A stretch of 64,000 bases of DNA from Geminicoccaceae bacterium. GTDB lineage: Bacteria > Pseudomonadota > Alphaproteobacteria > Geminicoccales > Geminicoccaceae. The notes below the pieces were generated by a model. That model saw nothing but the letters and a program-made list of their open reading frames with translations, had not been told where the DNA came from and did no database searches. Shown piece after piece: positions 34,502 through 42,907 of this stretch (position 1 is the first letter of the stretch; each line of letters opens with the position of its first letter). A program made the translations under genes and the position numbers. The stretch spans positions 1 through 64,000 of the forward strand of contig JACKIN010000009.1 in the NCBI GenBank assembly GCA_020638495.1, written 5' to 3'.

Positions 34502-34709
34502 AGTCGCTACACAGCGTAAGTGATCGACAGCGCCAGGCGCTTCCCTGATGCTTTGGAACAACCCAGCGAACCGGGCCAATCCCAGCGGGCATCCTATCCA
34601 CAATGAAAATGACGGATGGTCAAAAACCAGCTGACATGAAGTCAGTTGCAAACTGCATATGTTGCACCAAAGTGTCCCGCCCCACGGCCAGCTCCCGCTT
34701 GCCCTACTG

Positions 34710-36074
34710 ATGCCGTTGAACGGCCCCGTCCACGCCATCCCCTTCCCGGAGGCGCTGCGCGTCTGGCTGCGGGTGGCGCTCCTGAGCTTCGGCGGGCCGG
34801 CGGGGCAGATCGCGGTGATGCACCGCATCCTCGTGGAGGAGAAGCGCTGGGTCGGGGAGGCGCGGTTCCTGCACGCCCTCAACTACTGCATGCTCCTGCC
34901 GGGTCCGGAGGCGCAGCAGCTCGCCGTCTATCTCGGCTGGCTGCTGCACCGGACCAAGGGCGGGCTGGTCGCCGGCACGCTCTTCGTCCTGCCTGGCTTC
35001 CTCTCGATCCTGGCCCTGAGCTGGGTCTACGTGCTGCTCGGCGACCTGACGCTCGTCGAGGGGCTCTTTTTCGGGCTCAAGGCCGCCGTCCTCGCCATCG
35101 TCCTCGATGCGCTGGTGCGGATCGGCCGGCGGGCGCTCAAGAACAACGTGCTGGTCGGCACGGCGGTCGCAGCCTTCGTCGCCATCTTCGTCATCGGCCT
35201 GCCGTTCCCGCTCATCGTGCTGGGGGCGGCGCTCGCCGGCTTTGTCGCCACGCGCGCCGGCTCGACCGCCTTTCGCCTCGGCGGCCATGGCGGCGGTGCG
35301 GCCGGGAGCGACGCGGGATCGGCGCTGGGCGAGGAGATCCCGGCCCATGCCCGGCCCAACGTCGCCTGGTCGCTGCGGGTCGCCGGCATCTGCCTCGTCC
35401 TCTGGCTCGGGCCGGTCGTCGTGCTGCTGCTGGCGCTCGGCGCGGATGACGTCTTCAGCCGGATCGCTGTCTTCTTCAGCAAGATGGCGGTCGTCTCCTT
35501 CGGCGGCGCCTACGCGGTGCTGGCCTATGTCGCCCAGGCGGCCGTCGAGACCTATGGCTGGCTCCAGCCGGGCGAGATGCTGGACGGGCTAGGCATGGCC
35601 GAGACGACGCCGGGGCCGCTCATCATGGTCGTCCAGTTCGTCGGCTTCATGGGTGCCTGGCGCGAGGCCGGCGGTCTCGATCCGCTGCTCGCCGCCACGC
35701 TGGCCGCCGTGCTCACCACCTGGGTCACCTTCGTGCCCTGCTTCCTCTGGATCTTCCTGGGTGCTCCCTTCATCGAGCGGCTGCGCGACAACAAGGCGCT
35801 CAGCGGGGCGCTTTCCGCCGTCACCGCCGCCGTGGTCGGGGTCATCGCCAACCTCGCCTTGTGGTTCGCGCTGCACAGCCTCTTCGCCGAGGTCCGCATC
35901 TGGCGGGGGCCGGGCTTCTCGCTCGACCTGCCCGTCCCGTCCTCGCTCGATCCCGCCGCGCTGGTGCTCACGGCAGCCGCGGTCCTCGCGATCTTCCGCT
36001 TCGGGCTCGGCATGATCTGGACGCTGCTGGGCTGCGTCGTCGCCGGCATGGTCTGGGTGGGGCTGGCCCGGTGA
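34710..36074 (+). CDS. chrA: Chromate transporter, long-chain CHR family
   Basis: A 454-aa two-domain CHR protein with about twelve hydrophobic segments. The N-half signature is LLSFGGPAGQIAVMHRILVEEKRW and MLLPGPEAQQLAVYLG. The inverted C-half repeat is VSFGGAYAVLAYVAQAAV, followed by MAETTPGPLIMVVQFVGF. The family exports chromate. ATG 34710 fits the family N-terminus, while an in-frame ATG at 34659 would add 17 residues; neither has a clear RBS. An inverted TGCAA/TTGCA pair and a CTGAC/GTCAG stem lie in the leader at 34631-34665 and could be regulatory. Confidence 0.88.
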   Translation: MPLNGPVHAIPFPEALRVWLRVALLSFGGPAGQIAVMHRILVEEKRWVGEARFLHALNYCMLLPGPEAQQLAVYLGWLLHRTKGGLVAGTLFVLPGFLSILALSWVYVLLGDLTLVEGLFFGLKAAVLAIVLDALVRIGRRALKNNVLVGTAVAAFVAIFVIGLPFPLIVLGAALAGFVATRAGSTAFRLGGHGGGAAGSDAGSALGEEIPAHARPNVAWSLRVAGICLVLWLGPVVVLLLALGADDVFSRIAVFFSKMAVVSFGGAYAVLAYVAQAAVETYGWLQPGEMLDGLGMAETTPGPLIMVVQFVGFMGAWREAGGLDPLLAATLAAVLTTWVTFVPCFLWIFLGAPFIERLRDNKALSGALSAVTAAVVGVIANLALWFALHSLFAEVRIWRGPGFSLDLPVPSSLDPAALVLTAAAVLAIFRFGLGMIWTLLGCVVAGMVWVGLAR

Positions 36075-36120
36075 GGCCGGCGCTACCATCTGCAGAAGGG
36101 CAATTCGGGAGGAGGGACCG

Positions 36121-36588
36121 ATGAGCGAACTGAGCCTGCCGGCGATCGGCGGCTGCCGCTGTGGTGCTGTCCGGTTCGAGATCACGTCGGCACCGCTCTT
36201 GACCATGGCCTGCCACTGCCGGGGCTGCCAGCGCATGACCGGCAGCGCCTATTCGCTGAGTGCGGCGATCCCGAAAGAGGGATTCCGGGTGACGGAAGGC
36301 GAGCCCGTCATTGGCGGCCTGCACGGCGCCAACCGCCATTTCTTCTGCGGCCACTGCATGAGCTGGCTCTTCACCCGCCTCGAGGGGCTGGACTGGTTCG
36401 TCAACCTGCGCCCGACCATGCTGGACGACCCCGCCTGGTTCGAGCCTTTCGTCGAGACCTGCACGGCCGAGGGGTTGCCCTGGGCGACGACGCCCGCGGT
36501 CTACAGCTTCGAGGGCATGCCGGCGATGGAGGACTTCGATCGGGTGACGCGGGACTACGCGGAGCAGCGCGGCCAGTCGGTGCCCTGA
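36121..36588 (+). CDS. GFA family (CENP-V-like) zinc protein
   Basis: A 155-aa protein with the GFA zinc fold. GGCRCGAVRFE (about residues 10-20), ACHCRGCQRMTGSAYS (about 39-54) and FFCGHCMSWLF (about 91-101) give seven cysteines for two zinc sites. Family members include the glutathione-dependent formaldehyde-activating enzyme, but most are uncharacterised. GGAGGAGG lies 6 bases before the ATG. It sits between chrA and gatB without an obvious functional link. Confidence 0.85.
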   Translation: MSELSLPAIGGCRCGAVRFEITSAPLLTMACHCRGCQRMTGSAYSLSAAIPKEGFRVTEGEPVIGGLHGANRHFFCGHCMSWLFTRLEGLDWFVNLRPTMLDDPAWFEPFVETCTAEGLPWATTPAVYSFEGMPAMEDFDRVTRDYAEQRGQSVP

Positions 36589-36650
36589 TCTCCTTGTCCG
36601 GACCCGGGAAGGACCGCTAGACGGGGCGGCGCAGCGACGAGGATCGATCC

Positions 36651-38111
36651 ATGACCTACACCATCGACGGCAACACTGGCACCTGGGAGATCGTCTGCGG
36701 GCTCGAGGTGCATGCCCAGGTGACCGCCAACGCCAAGCTCTTCTCCGGCGCCGCGGCGGCGTTCGGGGCGGCCCCCAACAGCCAGGTGAGCCCGGTCGAT
36801 GCCGGCATGCCGGGCATGCTGCCGGTGCTCAACGGCTACTGCGTCGAGCAGGCGGTCCGGACCGGGCTCGGGCTCGAGGCGCATATCAACCGGCTCTCGA
36901 TCTTCGAGCGGAAGAACTATTTCTACCCGGACCTGCCGAACGGCTACCAGATCAGCCAGTACGAGCATCCGATCGTCGGCCGCGGCCAGCTCCTGATCGA
37001 CATGCCGGACGGGCATACGCGCGCCATCGGCATCACCCGCCTGCATCTCGAGATGGATGCCGGCAAGTCGATGCACGACCAGCGCGACGGCGAAACCCTG
37101 ATCGACCTCAACCGCTCCGGCGTGGCGCTCATGGAGATCGTCTCCGAGCCCGACATCCGCACGCCCGAGGAGGCCGTGCTCTACTTGCGGAAGCTGCGCT
37201 CGATCCTGCGCTATCTCGGCACCTGCGACGGCAACATGGAGGAGGGCTCGCTGCGCTGCGACGCCAATGTCTCGGTCCGCCGGGTTGGCGACGAGACGCT
37301 GGGCACGCGCTGCGAGGTCAAGAACGTCAACTCCATGCGCTTCGTCGCCAGGGCCATCGAGCACGAGGCGAAGCGCCAGGTGGAGCTGCTCGAGGGCGGC
37401 GGCAAGGTGGTCCAGGAGACCCGGCTCTTCGATGCCGTGAAGGGCGAGACGCGCTCGATGCGCGGCAAGGAGGAGGCGAACGACTATCGCTACTTCCCCG
37501 ATCCCGACCTCCTGCCGCTGGTCCTGCCGGCGGATTTCGTCGACCGCCTCAAGGCGACCCTGCCCGAGCTGCCGGACATCAAGAAGGCGCGCTTCATGGC
37601 CGAATACCGCCTGCCGGCCTACGATGCCGGCGTGCTCGTCGCCGAGCGCGCCACCGCCGACTACTTCGAGGCGGTGGCCCAGGGCCGCGACGGCAAGCAG
37701 GCGGCCAACTGGATCATCAACGAGCTCTTCGGCCTGCTCGCCAAGGCAGGCAAGGGCATCGACGCGAGCCCGATCAGCACAGGCCACCTCGGCAAGCTGC
37801 TCGATCTCCTCGGCACCGATGCGATCTCCGGGCGGATCGCCAAGGACGTCTTCGCCATCATGTTCGAGACCGGCGACGACCCCCTGGCCATCGTCGAGGC
37901 CAAGGGCCTGAAGCAGGTGACCGACACGGCCGCGATCGAGGCCATCGTCGACGAGGTGATCGCCGGCAATCCTGGCCAGGTCGAGACCTATCTCAAGAAC
38001 CCGAAGGTGATCGGCTGGTTCACCGGGCAGGTGATGAAGGCCTCGGGCGGCAAGGCCAACCCGCAAGCAGTGGGCGAGATCCTGCGCGCGAAGCTGCCGC
38101 CCGTGGAGTAG
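36651..38111 (+). CDS. gatB: Aspartyl/glutamyl-tRNA amidotransferase subunit B
   Basis: A 486-aa GatB. Motifs are [12 protein letters not shown] (N-terminal catalytic cradle), [52 protein letters not shown] and [14 protein letters not shown]. The C-terminal YqeY-like tail domain ends [13 protein letters not shown]. It provides the kinase and transamidation site of GatCAB. Its stop at 38109-38111 abuts the downstream ATPase-like frame. Confidence 0.95.
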   Translation: MTYTIDGNTGTWEIVCGLEVHAQVTANAKLFSGAAAAFGAAPNSQVSPVDAGMPGMLPVLNGYCVEQAVRTGLGLEAHINRLSIFERKNYFYPDLPNGYQISQYEHPIVGRGQLLIDMPDGHTRAIGITRLHLEMDAGKSMHDQRDGETLIDLNRSGVALMEIVSEPDIRTPEEAVLYLRKLRSILRYLGTCDGNMEEGSLRCDANVSVRRVGDETLGTRCEVKNVNSMRFVARAIEHEAKRQVELLEGGGKVVQETRLFDAVKGETRSMRGKEEANDYRYFPDPDLLPLVLPADFVDRLKATLPELPDIKKARFMAEYRLPAYDAGVLVAERATADYFEAVAQGRDGKQAANWIINELFGLLAKAGKGIDASPISTGHLGKLLDLLGTDAISGRIAKDVFAIMFETGDDPLAIVEAKGLKQVTDTAAIEAIVDEVIAGNPGQVETYLKNPKVIGWFTGQVMKASGGKANPQAVGEILRAKLPPVE

Positions 38112-38671
38112 CTGCCGCGCCGGCCGACCGCCCCGATTTCTTTGTCCTGACCGGCGCCTCGGGCGGCGGCAAGTCGTCGATTGTCGAGGCGCTGGGCGCA
38201 CGCGGCTTCACCATTGTCGAGGAGCCCGGGCGCGCAATCGTCCGTGAGCAGCTGGCGACCGGCGGCGATGCCACGCCCTGGCAGGGCCCTTTGAAGTTCT
38301 GCGACCTGCTCTTCGCCCGCTCGGTGGCGGCGTACGAGGCGCTGGCCAACCGTCCGGAGCCGGTCTTCTTCGATCGCGCCATGGTCGACGCGATCGGCTG
38401 GTCGGATCTGATCGGAGCTCCGGTTCCGAAGGACTGGCTCGCCGCGATCAGGCAATTGCGCTACCGCACGCCCGTCTTCGTCACCCCGCCCTGGCGGGCG
38501 ATCTACCGCAACGACGCCGAGCGCCGCAAGGACTGGCCGGCGGTCCTGGCCGACCACAACGCCACCGTCGCCGCCTGGCGGGCGGGCGGCTACGAGCTGA
38601 TCGACGTGCCGAGGATGCCGGTGGCCGAGCGCGTCGCCTTCGTCCTTCTCCATGCCGGGCTCGGGGGTTGA
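38111..38671 (+). CDS. AAA_28-type ATPase with no standard start codon
   Basis: An in-frame reading immediately after gatB gives DFFVLTGASGGGKSSIVEAL (Walker A from about 38147), VEEPGRAIVREQLATGGDA, FDRAMVDAIGW (Walker B-like, Asp-Arg) and YRNDAERRKDW, ending at 38671. These are the features of the small AAA_28 ATPases. No ATG, GTG or TTG lies in frame between the gatB stop and the P-loop. The first ATG is 38291, which would remove the P-loop. Either a rare start such as CTG 38147 is used, or the start codon has been lost. The left coordinate marks the open frame, not a known start. Confidence 0.6.
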   Translation, partial: AAAPADRPDFFVLTGASGGGKSSIVEALGARGFTIVEEPGRAIVREQLATGGDATPWQGPLKFCDLLFARSVAAYEALANRPEPVFFDRAMVDAIGWSDLIGAPVPKDWLAAIRQLRYRTPVFVTPPWRAIYRNDAERRKDWPAVLADHNATVAAWRAGGYELIDVPRMPVAERVAFVLLHAGLGG

Positions 38672-38748
38672 TGCACCCGTACACCCCGATGATACCCAGG
38701 ATGCGGGGACGCGTGCTAGGATCGAGGCGCGTAGACGGTGGAGCGACG

Positions 38749-38958
38749 ATGCCGAGACAGATCAGCGTGACGATCGACCGCGAGGATGACGGGCGCTGGA
38801 TCGCCGAGATCGAGGCGCTGCCCGGTGCCTTGGCGTATGGTTCGACACCGGAGGAAGCGCGGGCGAAGGTCGAGGCGCTGGCGCTGCGGATTCTCGCCGA
38901 TCGCCGTGAGCACGGCGAGCCGGTGCCCGAGCTCGACGGCCTCTTCGAGGCAGCTTGA
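38749..38958 (+). CDS. hicB: HicB-like antitoxin
   Basis: A 69-aa protein with the partial RNase H fold typical of short HicB: ISVTIDREDDGRWIAEIEALPG followed by ALAYGSTPEEARAKVEALAL. The ATG at 38749 has GTGGAG about 7 bases upstream. The C-terminus lacks a clear helix-turn-helix or ribbon-helix-helix, so it may control its partner only by protein binding. The next gene, overlapping by 3 bases, is the HicA-like toxin. Confidence 0.8.
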   Translation: MPRQISVTIDREDDGRWIAEIEALPGALAYGSTPEEARAKVEALALRILADRREHGEPVPELDGLFEAA

Positions 38959-39167
38959 GCGCCTTCGGCTCGACCCGTGTCCGGCATGTGCTGACAGCGC
39001 TGCTGCGGCTCGGCTGGCGAGAGAAGCGGCGCACGGGATCGCATGTCGTCCTCGAGCGGCCCGGCTACGCCGATTACGTCTTCGCCTTTCACGACCGCGA
39101 GGAAATCGGTCCGCGCATGCTCGCCCGAATTGCCAGGCGCACCGGCCTGCGTCCTGAGGATCTCTGA
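38955..39167 (+). CDS. hicA: HicA-like mRNA interferase toxin
   Basis: A 70-aa double-stranded RNA-binding-like toxin. It has the core LLRLGWREKRRTGSHVVLER, with the catalytic His in GSHV, and ends RRTGLRPEDL. HicA toxins cleave mRNA. The TTG start (38955) overlaps the antitoxin stop, so translation is coupled and the antitoxin gene comes first, opposite to the common hicA-hicB order. The reading frame is intact. Confidence 0.8.
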   Translation: MSAFGSTRVRHVLTALLRLGWREKRRTGSHVVLERPGYADYVFAFHDREEIGPRMLARIARRTGLRPEDL

Positions 39168-39620
39168 GTGACCACCCTCTATCTCGACGCCGACGGCTGC
39201 CCGGTGAAGGACGAGGCCTATCGCGTGGCCGAGCGCTACGGGCTGCACACCTTCGTCGTCGCCAATGCGTGGCTCAGGGTGCCCGAGAGCGCGGCGATCG
39301 AGCGGGTCACCGTCGGCGACCGGCTGGACGAGGCGGACGACTGGATCGCCGAGCGGGCGGGGCCCGGCGACATCGTCGTCACCAGCGACATCCCGCTCGC
39401 CGACCGGGCGATCAAGGCCGGAGCACGGGTCGTGACGCCGGACGGCCGGGTGCTGGACAAGCGGACCATCGGCGACGTGCTCGCCACCCGCAACCTCATG
39501 ACCGACCTGCGCGAGGCCGGCACCATCCGGGGTGGCGGCCGGCCCTTCGGCAAGGCCGAGCGTTCGCGCTTCCTCGAGGCGCTCGACCGGGTGGTCGTGG
39601 CGATCAGCCGGGGCCGCTGA
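39168..39620 (+). CDS. YaiI/YqxD (DUF188) family protein
   Basis: A 150-aa protein with the DUF188 signature: LYLDADGCPVKDEAYRVAER at the start, VVTSDIPLADRAIKAG in the middle and GGGRPFGKAERSRF near the end. It is a PIN-like fold family of unknown role. GTG 39168 is immediately after the hicA stop. The 3' end overlaps the convergent nth gene by 17 bases. Confidence 0.88.
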   Translation: MTTLYLDADGCPVKDEAYRVAERYGLHTFVVANAWLRVPESAAIERVTVGDRLDEADDWIAERAGPGDIVVTSDIPLADRAIKAGARVVTPDGRVLDKRTIGDVLATRNLMTDLREAGTIRGGGRPFGKAERSRFLEALDRVVVAISRGR

Positions 39621-40254
39621 CCCCGTTTCGCTCGCAGAGATCGGCGATGCCGCACCGGTCGCAGGCCGGGGCGCGGGCGCGGCAGACCCGCTTGCCATGG
39701 TTCAGGAGCCACATGTGCGCGCCCCAGCGCCATCGCTCCGGGATCCGGTCCGCCAGCTCGATCGCCACCGCCGCCTCGGTCCGCCCGGCGGCGAGGCCGG
39801 TCCGACGTGCCACCCGGAAGACGTGCGTGTCGACCGGCACCTCGGGCTCGCCGAAGACGAAGCGCAGCATGATGTCCGCGCATTTGCGACCGACGCCCGG
39901 CAGCGCCATGAGCGCCTCGCGCGTGCGCGGCACGACGCCGCCATGCCGTTCGAGCAGCGCAGCACTCATCCGCTTCAGGTTGCGCGCCTTGGTGTTGTAG
40001 AGGCCGCAATCCTTGATGAGGGCCGCGATCTCCGTCTCGTCGAGGTCGAGGATCGCCTCGGGCGTTCGTGCGCGGCGCAGCAGCTGCCGCTTGGCCTTCG
40101 CGGTCATCGCATCGCGCGATTGCGCACTGAGCATGACACCCATCAGGCTCTCGAAGGGAGCGCGCCCCATCTTCGCAGCGGGCGGCCGGTTCTGCTCCGG
40201 GTCGGCTGCCGCGAGGCGGGCGATGAGGTCGTCGATCCGGGCCGGGTCGAGCAT
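39604..40254 (-). CDS. nth: Endonuclease III
   Basis: A 216-aa base-excision repair glycosylase/AP lyase. The HhH-GPD core has LPGVGRKCADIML with the catalytic Lys, followed by VPVDTHVFRVARR with the catalytic Asp. The C-terminal [4Fe-4S] loop is C-x6-C-x2-C-x5-C in CRARAPACDRCGIADLC. It removes oxidised pyrimidines. ATG 40254 gives the normal length. Confidence 0.95.
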   Translation of the reverse strand: MLDPARIDDLIARLAAADPEQNRPPAAKMGRAPFESLMGVMLSAQSRDAMTAKAKRQLLRRARTPEAILDLDETEIAALIKDCGLYNTKARNLKRMSAALLERHGGVVPRTREALMALPGVGRKCADIMLRFVFGEPEVPVDTHVFRVARRTGLAAGRTEAAVAIELADRIPERWRWGAHMWLLNHGKRVCRARAPACDRCGIADLCERNGVSGPG

Positions 40255-40414
40255 GAGGTGGCGTGATCCATCAACCGCTTGGTCAGGCCAGATAGGGCAT
40301 TCGCCGGCCGGGCCAAGCATCGCCGCATCAATCCCTTTCCCTGTCGGGTCCGGCCGGCTACCCAAAGCGTCGCGACAGCGGTTTCACCGCTGCGACCCTC
40401 GGAGGCCGGTCCCC

Positions 40415-41626
40415 TTGGCCCTGCGCATCGAACCCATCCGGGCAGCGCTTCGCGAGCCCTCGTTCCGAGCCTATCTCACGGCCAATTCGGTCTCGCTGAT
40501 CGGCACCTGGATGCAGCGCATAGCCGTCGGCTGGCTCGCCTGGGAGCTCACCGAATCACCCTTCTGGCTCGGTGCCGTCGCCTTCGCCGATCTGGCGCCG
40601 GCGGTGCTCATCGCCCCCTATGGCGGGGTGCTGGCCGATCGTCACGACCGGCGCCGGATCCTGCTCTGGACCCAGAGCGCCATGGCCATGGTCGCCCTCG
40701 CCATGGCGCTGCTGCTCTGGCTGGATCTCGTCGGCATCATCGGGCTGACGCTGCTGGTGGCCCTGCATGGCAGCCTGATCGGCGTCAACCAGCCGGCCCG
40801 CCTGGCGCTCGTCCCGGCCCTGGTCGGCCGGTCGCACCTGCAGACGGCGATCGCGCTCAACAGCGTCGTCTTCAATTCGGCGCGGTTCATTGGCCCGGCG
40901 GTCGCCGGGCTGGTGATCGCCTGGTCGGGGGTGCCGGCGGCGCTGCTCGTCAACGCGCTCACCTACCTGCCCATCCTCGTCGTCCTGCCCCGCCTCGTGC
41001 TCAACGAGAACGTGCGGCCGGGTGCGTGGCAGGGGGCCGCGCGCGCCTTTCTCGAAGGCATCGCGCATGTCCGTGGCAGTGCGATGCTGGCGCCACTCTT
41101 CGCGTTTTTCATCGCTCTCTCGCTCACTGTCCGGCCACTCGGCGAGCTGCTTCCCGGCTTCGCCGGCGGCATCTTCGACGGGGGTGTCGAGGGGCTCGCG
41201 GTGCTCAGCGCCGCCATGGGCCTGGGTGCCGTGGTGGGCGGCCTCTGGGTGGCACTGCGCGCCGACACCTTCGATCTGCGCCGCACGCTGCTGCTGCAGC
41301 TCGCCGTCACCGCCTTTGCCACCCTCTTCGCGCTGAGCCCCGGCTTCGTGCTGGCGGTGCCGCTCATCGCGGGCTTCGGCTTCACCCTGACCGCCTGCGG
41401 CGTGGCGATGCACACGGCCGTGCAGCTGGGGGTCGAGCCGGAGCTCCGGGGGCGGGTGATGAGCCTCTTCGGCCTCGTTTTCCGCAGCGTTCCGGCGCTG
41501 GGTGCCCTGGCCGTCGGCACGGCCGCCGAGCTCCTCGGCCTCAGGGTCGCCATGGTGCTGGCGGCCGTGGTTTTCGTCATGGTCTACGCCTGGCTCTGGC
41601 GCGGCCTGCCGCCGATTGACCGTTGA
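40415..41626 (+). CDS. MFS exporter (EntS-like)
   Basis: A 403-aa major facilitator with about twelve membrane segments. Motifs are SLIGTWMQRIAVGWLAWELT in helix 1, the motif A loop GVLADRHDRRRIL, and the HGSLIGVNQPARLALVPALV and GVEPELRGRVMSL segments typical of the enterobactin-exporter-like group (MFS_3). The TTG at 40415 is chosen because GGAGG lies 9 bases upstream and it places the first helix correctly. The substrate is unknown. No siderophore genes are near. Confidence 0.82.
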   Translation: MALRIEPIRAALREPSFRAYLTANSVSLIGTWMQRIAVGWLAWELTESPFWLGAVAFADLAPAVLIAPYGGVLADRHDRRRILLWTQSAMAMVALAMALLLWLDLVGIIGLTLLVALHGSLIGVNQPARLALVPALVGRSHLQTAIALNSVVFNSARFIGPAVAGLVIAWSGVPAALLVNALTYLPILVVLPRLVLNENVRPGAWQGAARAFLEGIAHVRGSAMLAPLFAFFIALSLTVRPLGELLPGFAGGIFDGGVEGLAVLSAAMGLGAVVGGLWVALRADTFDLRRTLLLQLAVTAFATLFALSPGFVLAVPLIAGFGFTLTACGVAMHTAVQLGVEPELRGRVMSLFGLVFRSVPALGALAVGTAAELLGLRVAMVLAAVVFVMVYAWLWRGLPPIDR

Positions 41627-41651
41627 CAGGCACGGCTCTCCTCACCTAGAT
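41623..41651 (+). promoter_or_regulatory. Probable housekeeping promoter of rplM-rpsI
   Basis: TTGACA at 41623-41628 is a consensus -35 overlapping the MFS stop. A 17-bp spacer leads to CTAGAT (41646-41651), a plausible alphaproteobacterial -10. Transcription would begin about 110 bp before rplM. That leader is long enough to carry a ribosomal-protein autoregulatory structure, but none was assigned. Confidence 0.5.
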
Positions 41652-41770
41652 GGCGCCGTTGTCGGCGGGTGCCCCCGGTGCTCGCTCGATCTCTGTTGTC
41701 CGACAGCTTCGGCCGTCCGCCCGCCAGGGGGCTCGTTCCCAGGGCGTGGCGCAGCCTCGTGAGCAGCTTC

Positions 41771-42247
41771 ATGAAGACCTATTCCGCCAAGCCCGCCGAC
41801 ATCGAACGGGACTGGTTCGTGATCGACGCCGAAGGGCTGGTCCTCGGCCGCCTCGCCGTGCTCGTCGCCAACCGGCTGCGCGGCAAGCACAAGGCGATGT
41901 TCACGCCGCACATGGACTGCGGCGACCACATCGTCGTGCTGAACGCCGAGAAGGTCGTCCTGACCGGCAACAAGCGCACGCAGAAGACCTATTACCGCCA
42001 CACCGGCTATCCGGGCGGCATCAAGGAGACCACCGCCGAGAAGGTGCTCGAGGGCCGCTTCCCCTCCCGGGTCATCGAGAAGGCGGTGGAGCGCATGGTG
42101 CCGCGCGGCCCGCTCGGCCGGCAGGTCATGCGCAAGCTCCACATCTACGCCGGCGGCGAGCATCCGCATGCGGGCCAGAGCCCGAAGGCGCTCGACATCG
42201 CCGCCCTGAACCCGAAGAACAGCAAGCTCGGAACCGCGCATGGCTGA
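41771..42247 (+). CDS. rplM: 50S ribosomal protein L13
   Basis: A 158-aa L13. Conserved segments are [55 protein letters not shown] and [16 protein letters not shown]. The ATG at 41771 begins the standard N-terminus ([15 protein letters not shown]). It overlaps rpsI by 8 bases. Confidence 0.97.
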   Translation: MKTYSAKPADIERDWFVIDAEGLVLGRLAVLVANRLRGKHKAMFTPHMDCGDHIVVLNAEKVVLTGNKRTQKTYYRHTGYPGGIKETTAEKVLEGRFPSRVIEKAVERMVPRGPLGRQVMRKLHIYAGGEHPHAGQSPKALDIAALNPKNSKLGTAHG

Positions 42248-42725
42248 CACCGTCTCCTCCTTCCAGGACCTCTCGAAGCTGCGGCCCGGCATCGCCGCCG
42301 AGCCGGAGGTCGAGGTCGTGAAGCCGAAGATCGACAAGTTCGGCCGCGCCTATGCCACCGGGCGGCGCAAGGAGTCGGCTGCACGGGTCTGGGTCAAGCC
42401 CGGCAGCGGCCGCTTCACGGTCAACGGCAAGGAGATGCCGGCCTATTTCGCCCGGCCGACGCAGCAGATGGTGATCAACCAGCCGCTGGTGAGCATCAAC
42501 CGGCTGCAGCAGTACGACATCGTCTGCACGGTGGCCGGCGGCGGCCTCTCGGGTCAGGCCGGTGCCGTGCGGCACGGCGTGGCCAGGGCGCTGATCGCCT
42601 ACGAGCCGGCGCTTCGCCCGGCCCTCAAGCATGGCGGGTTCCTGACCCGCGACGCGCGCGAGGTCGAGCGCAAGAAGTACGGCAAAGCCAAGGCGCGGCG
42701 CAGCTTCCAGTTCTCGAAGCGCTGA
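42240..42725 (+). CDS. rpsI: 30S ribosomal protein S9
   Basis: A 161-aa S9 with the usual [56 protein letters not shown] and C-terminal [11 protein letters not shown], which reaches the P-site tRNA. The N-terminal extension of about 30 residues ([20 protein letters not shown]) is typical of Alphaproteobacteria. It ends 27 bp before an intrinsic terminator. Confidence 0.97.
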   Translation: MADTVSSFQDLSKLRPGIAAEPEVEVVKPKIDKFGRAYATGRRKESAARVWVKPGSGRFTVNGKEMPAYFARPTQQMVINQPLVSINRLQQYDIVCTVAGGGLSGQAGAVRHGVARALIAYEPALRPALKHGGFLTRDAREVERKKYGKAKARRSFQFSKR

Positions 42726-42752
42726 GCCGACCCGAACCAGCCGCACCCGAAC

Positions 42753-42786
42753 AAAAGGGCGCCGGACTTGCTCCGGCGCCCTTTTT
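42753..42786 (+). terminator. Intrinsic terminator of rplM-rpsI
   Basis: GGGCGCCGGA (42757-42766) and TCCGGCGCCC (42772-42781) form a perfect 10-bp GC-rich stem with a 5-nt loop. An A4 tract precedes it and a T5 tract follows it (42782-42786). This is the clearest intrinsic terminator in the window. Confidence 0.93.
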
Positions 42787-42907
42787 CGTGCCCGAAGAGA
42801 TCCCGACTAATCGAGGGTAGAAAAGAGCTCCGTTCCTCGTCATCTTGAGGCGAACAAGCGAGGCCGGCGCGCAAACGGCCTGCTCTCAACGATTGATCGG
42901 GTGGACT

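Noticed and set aside
38291..38671. ATG 38291 as the start of the AAA_28-like gene
   Set aside because: It would delete the P-loop, which is perfectly conserved in the same frame upstream.
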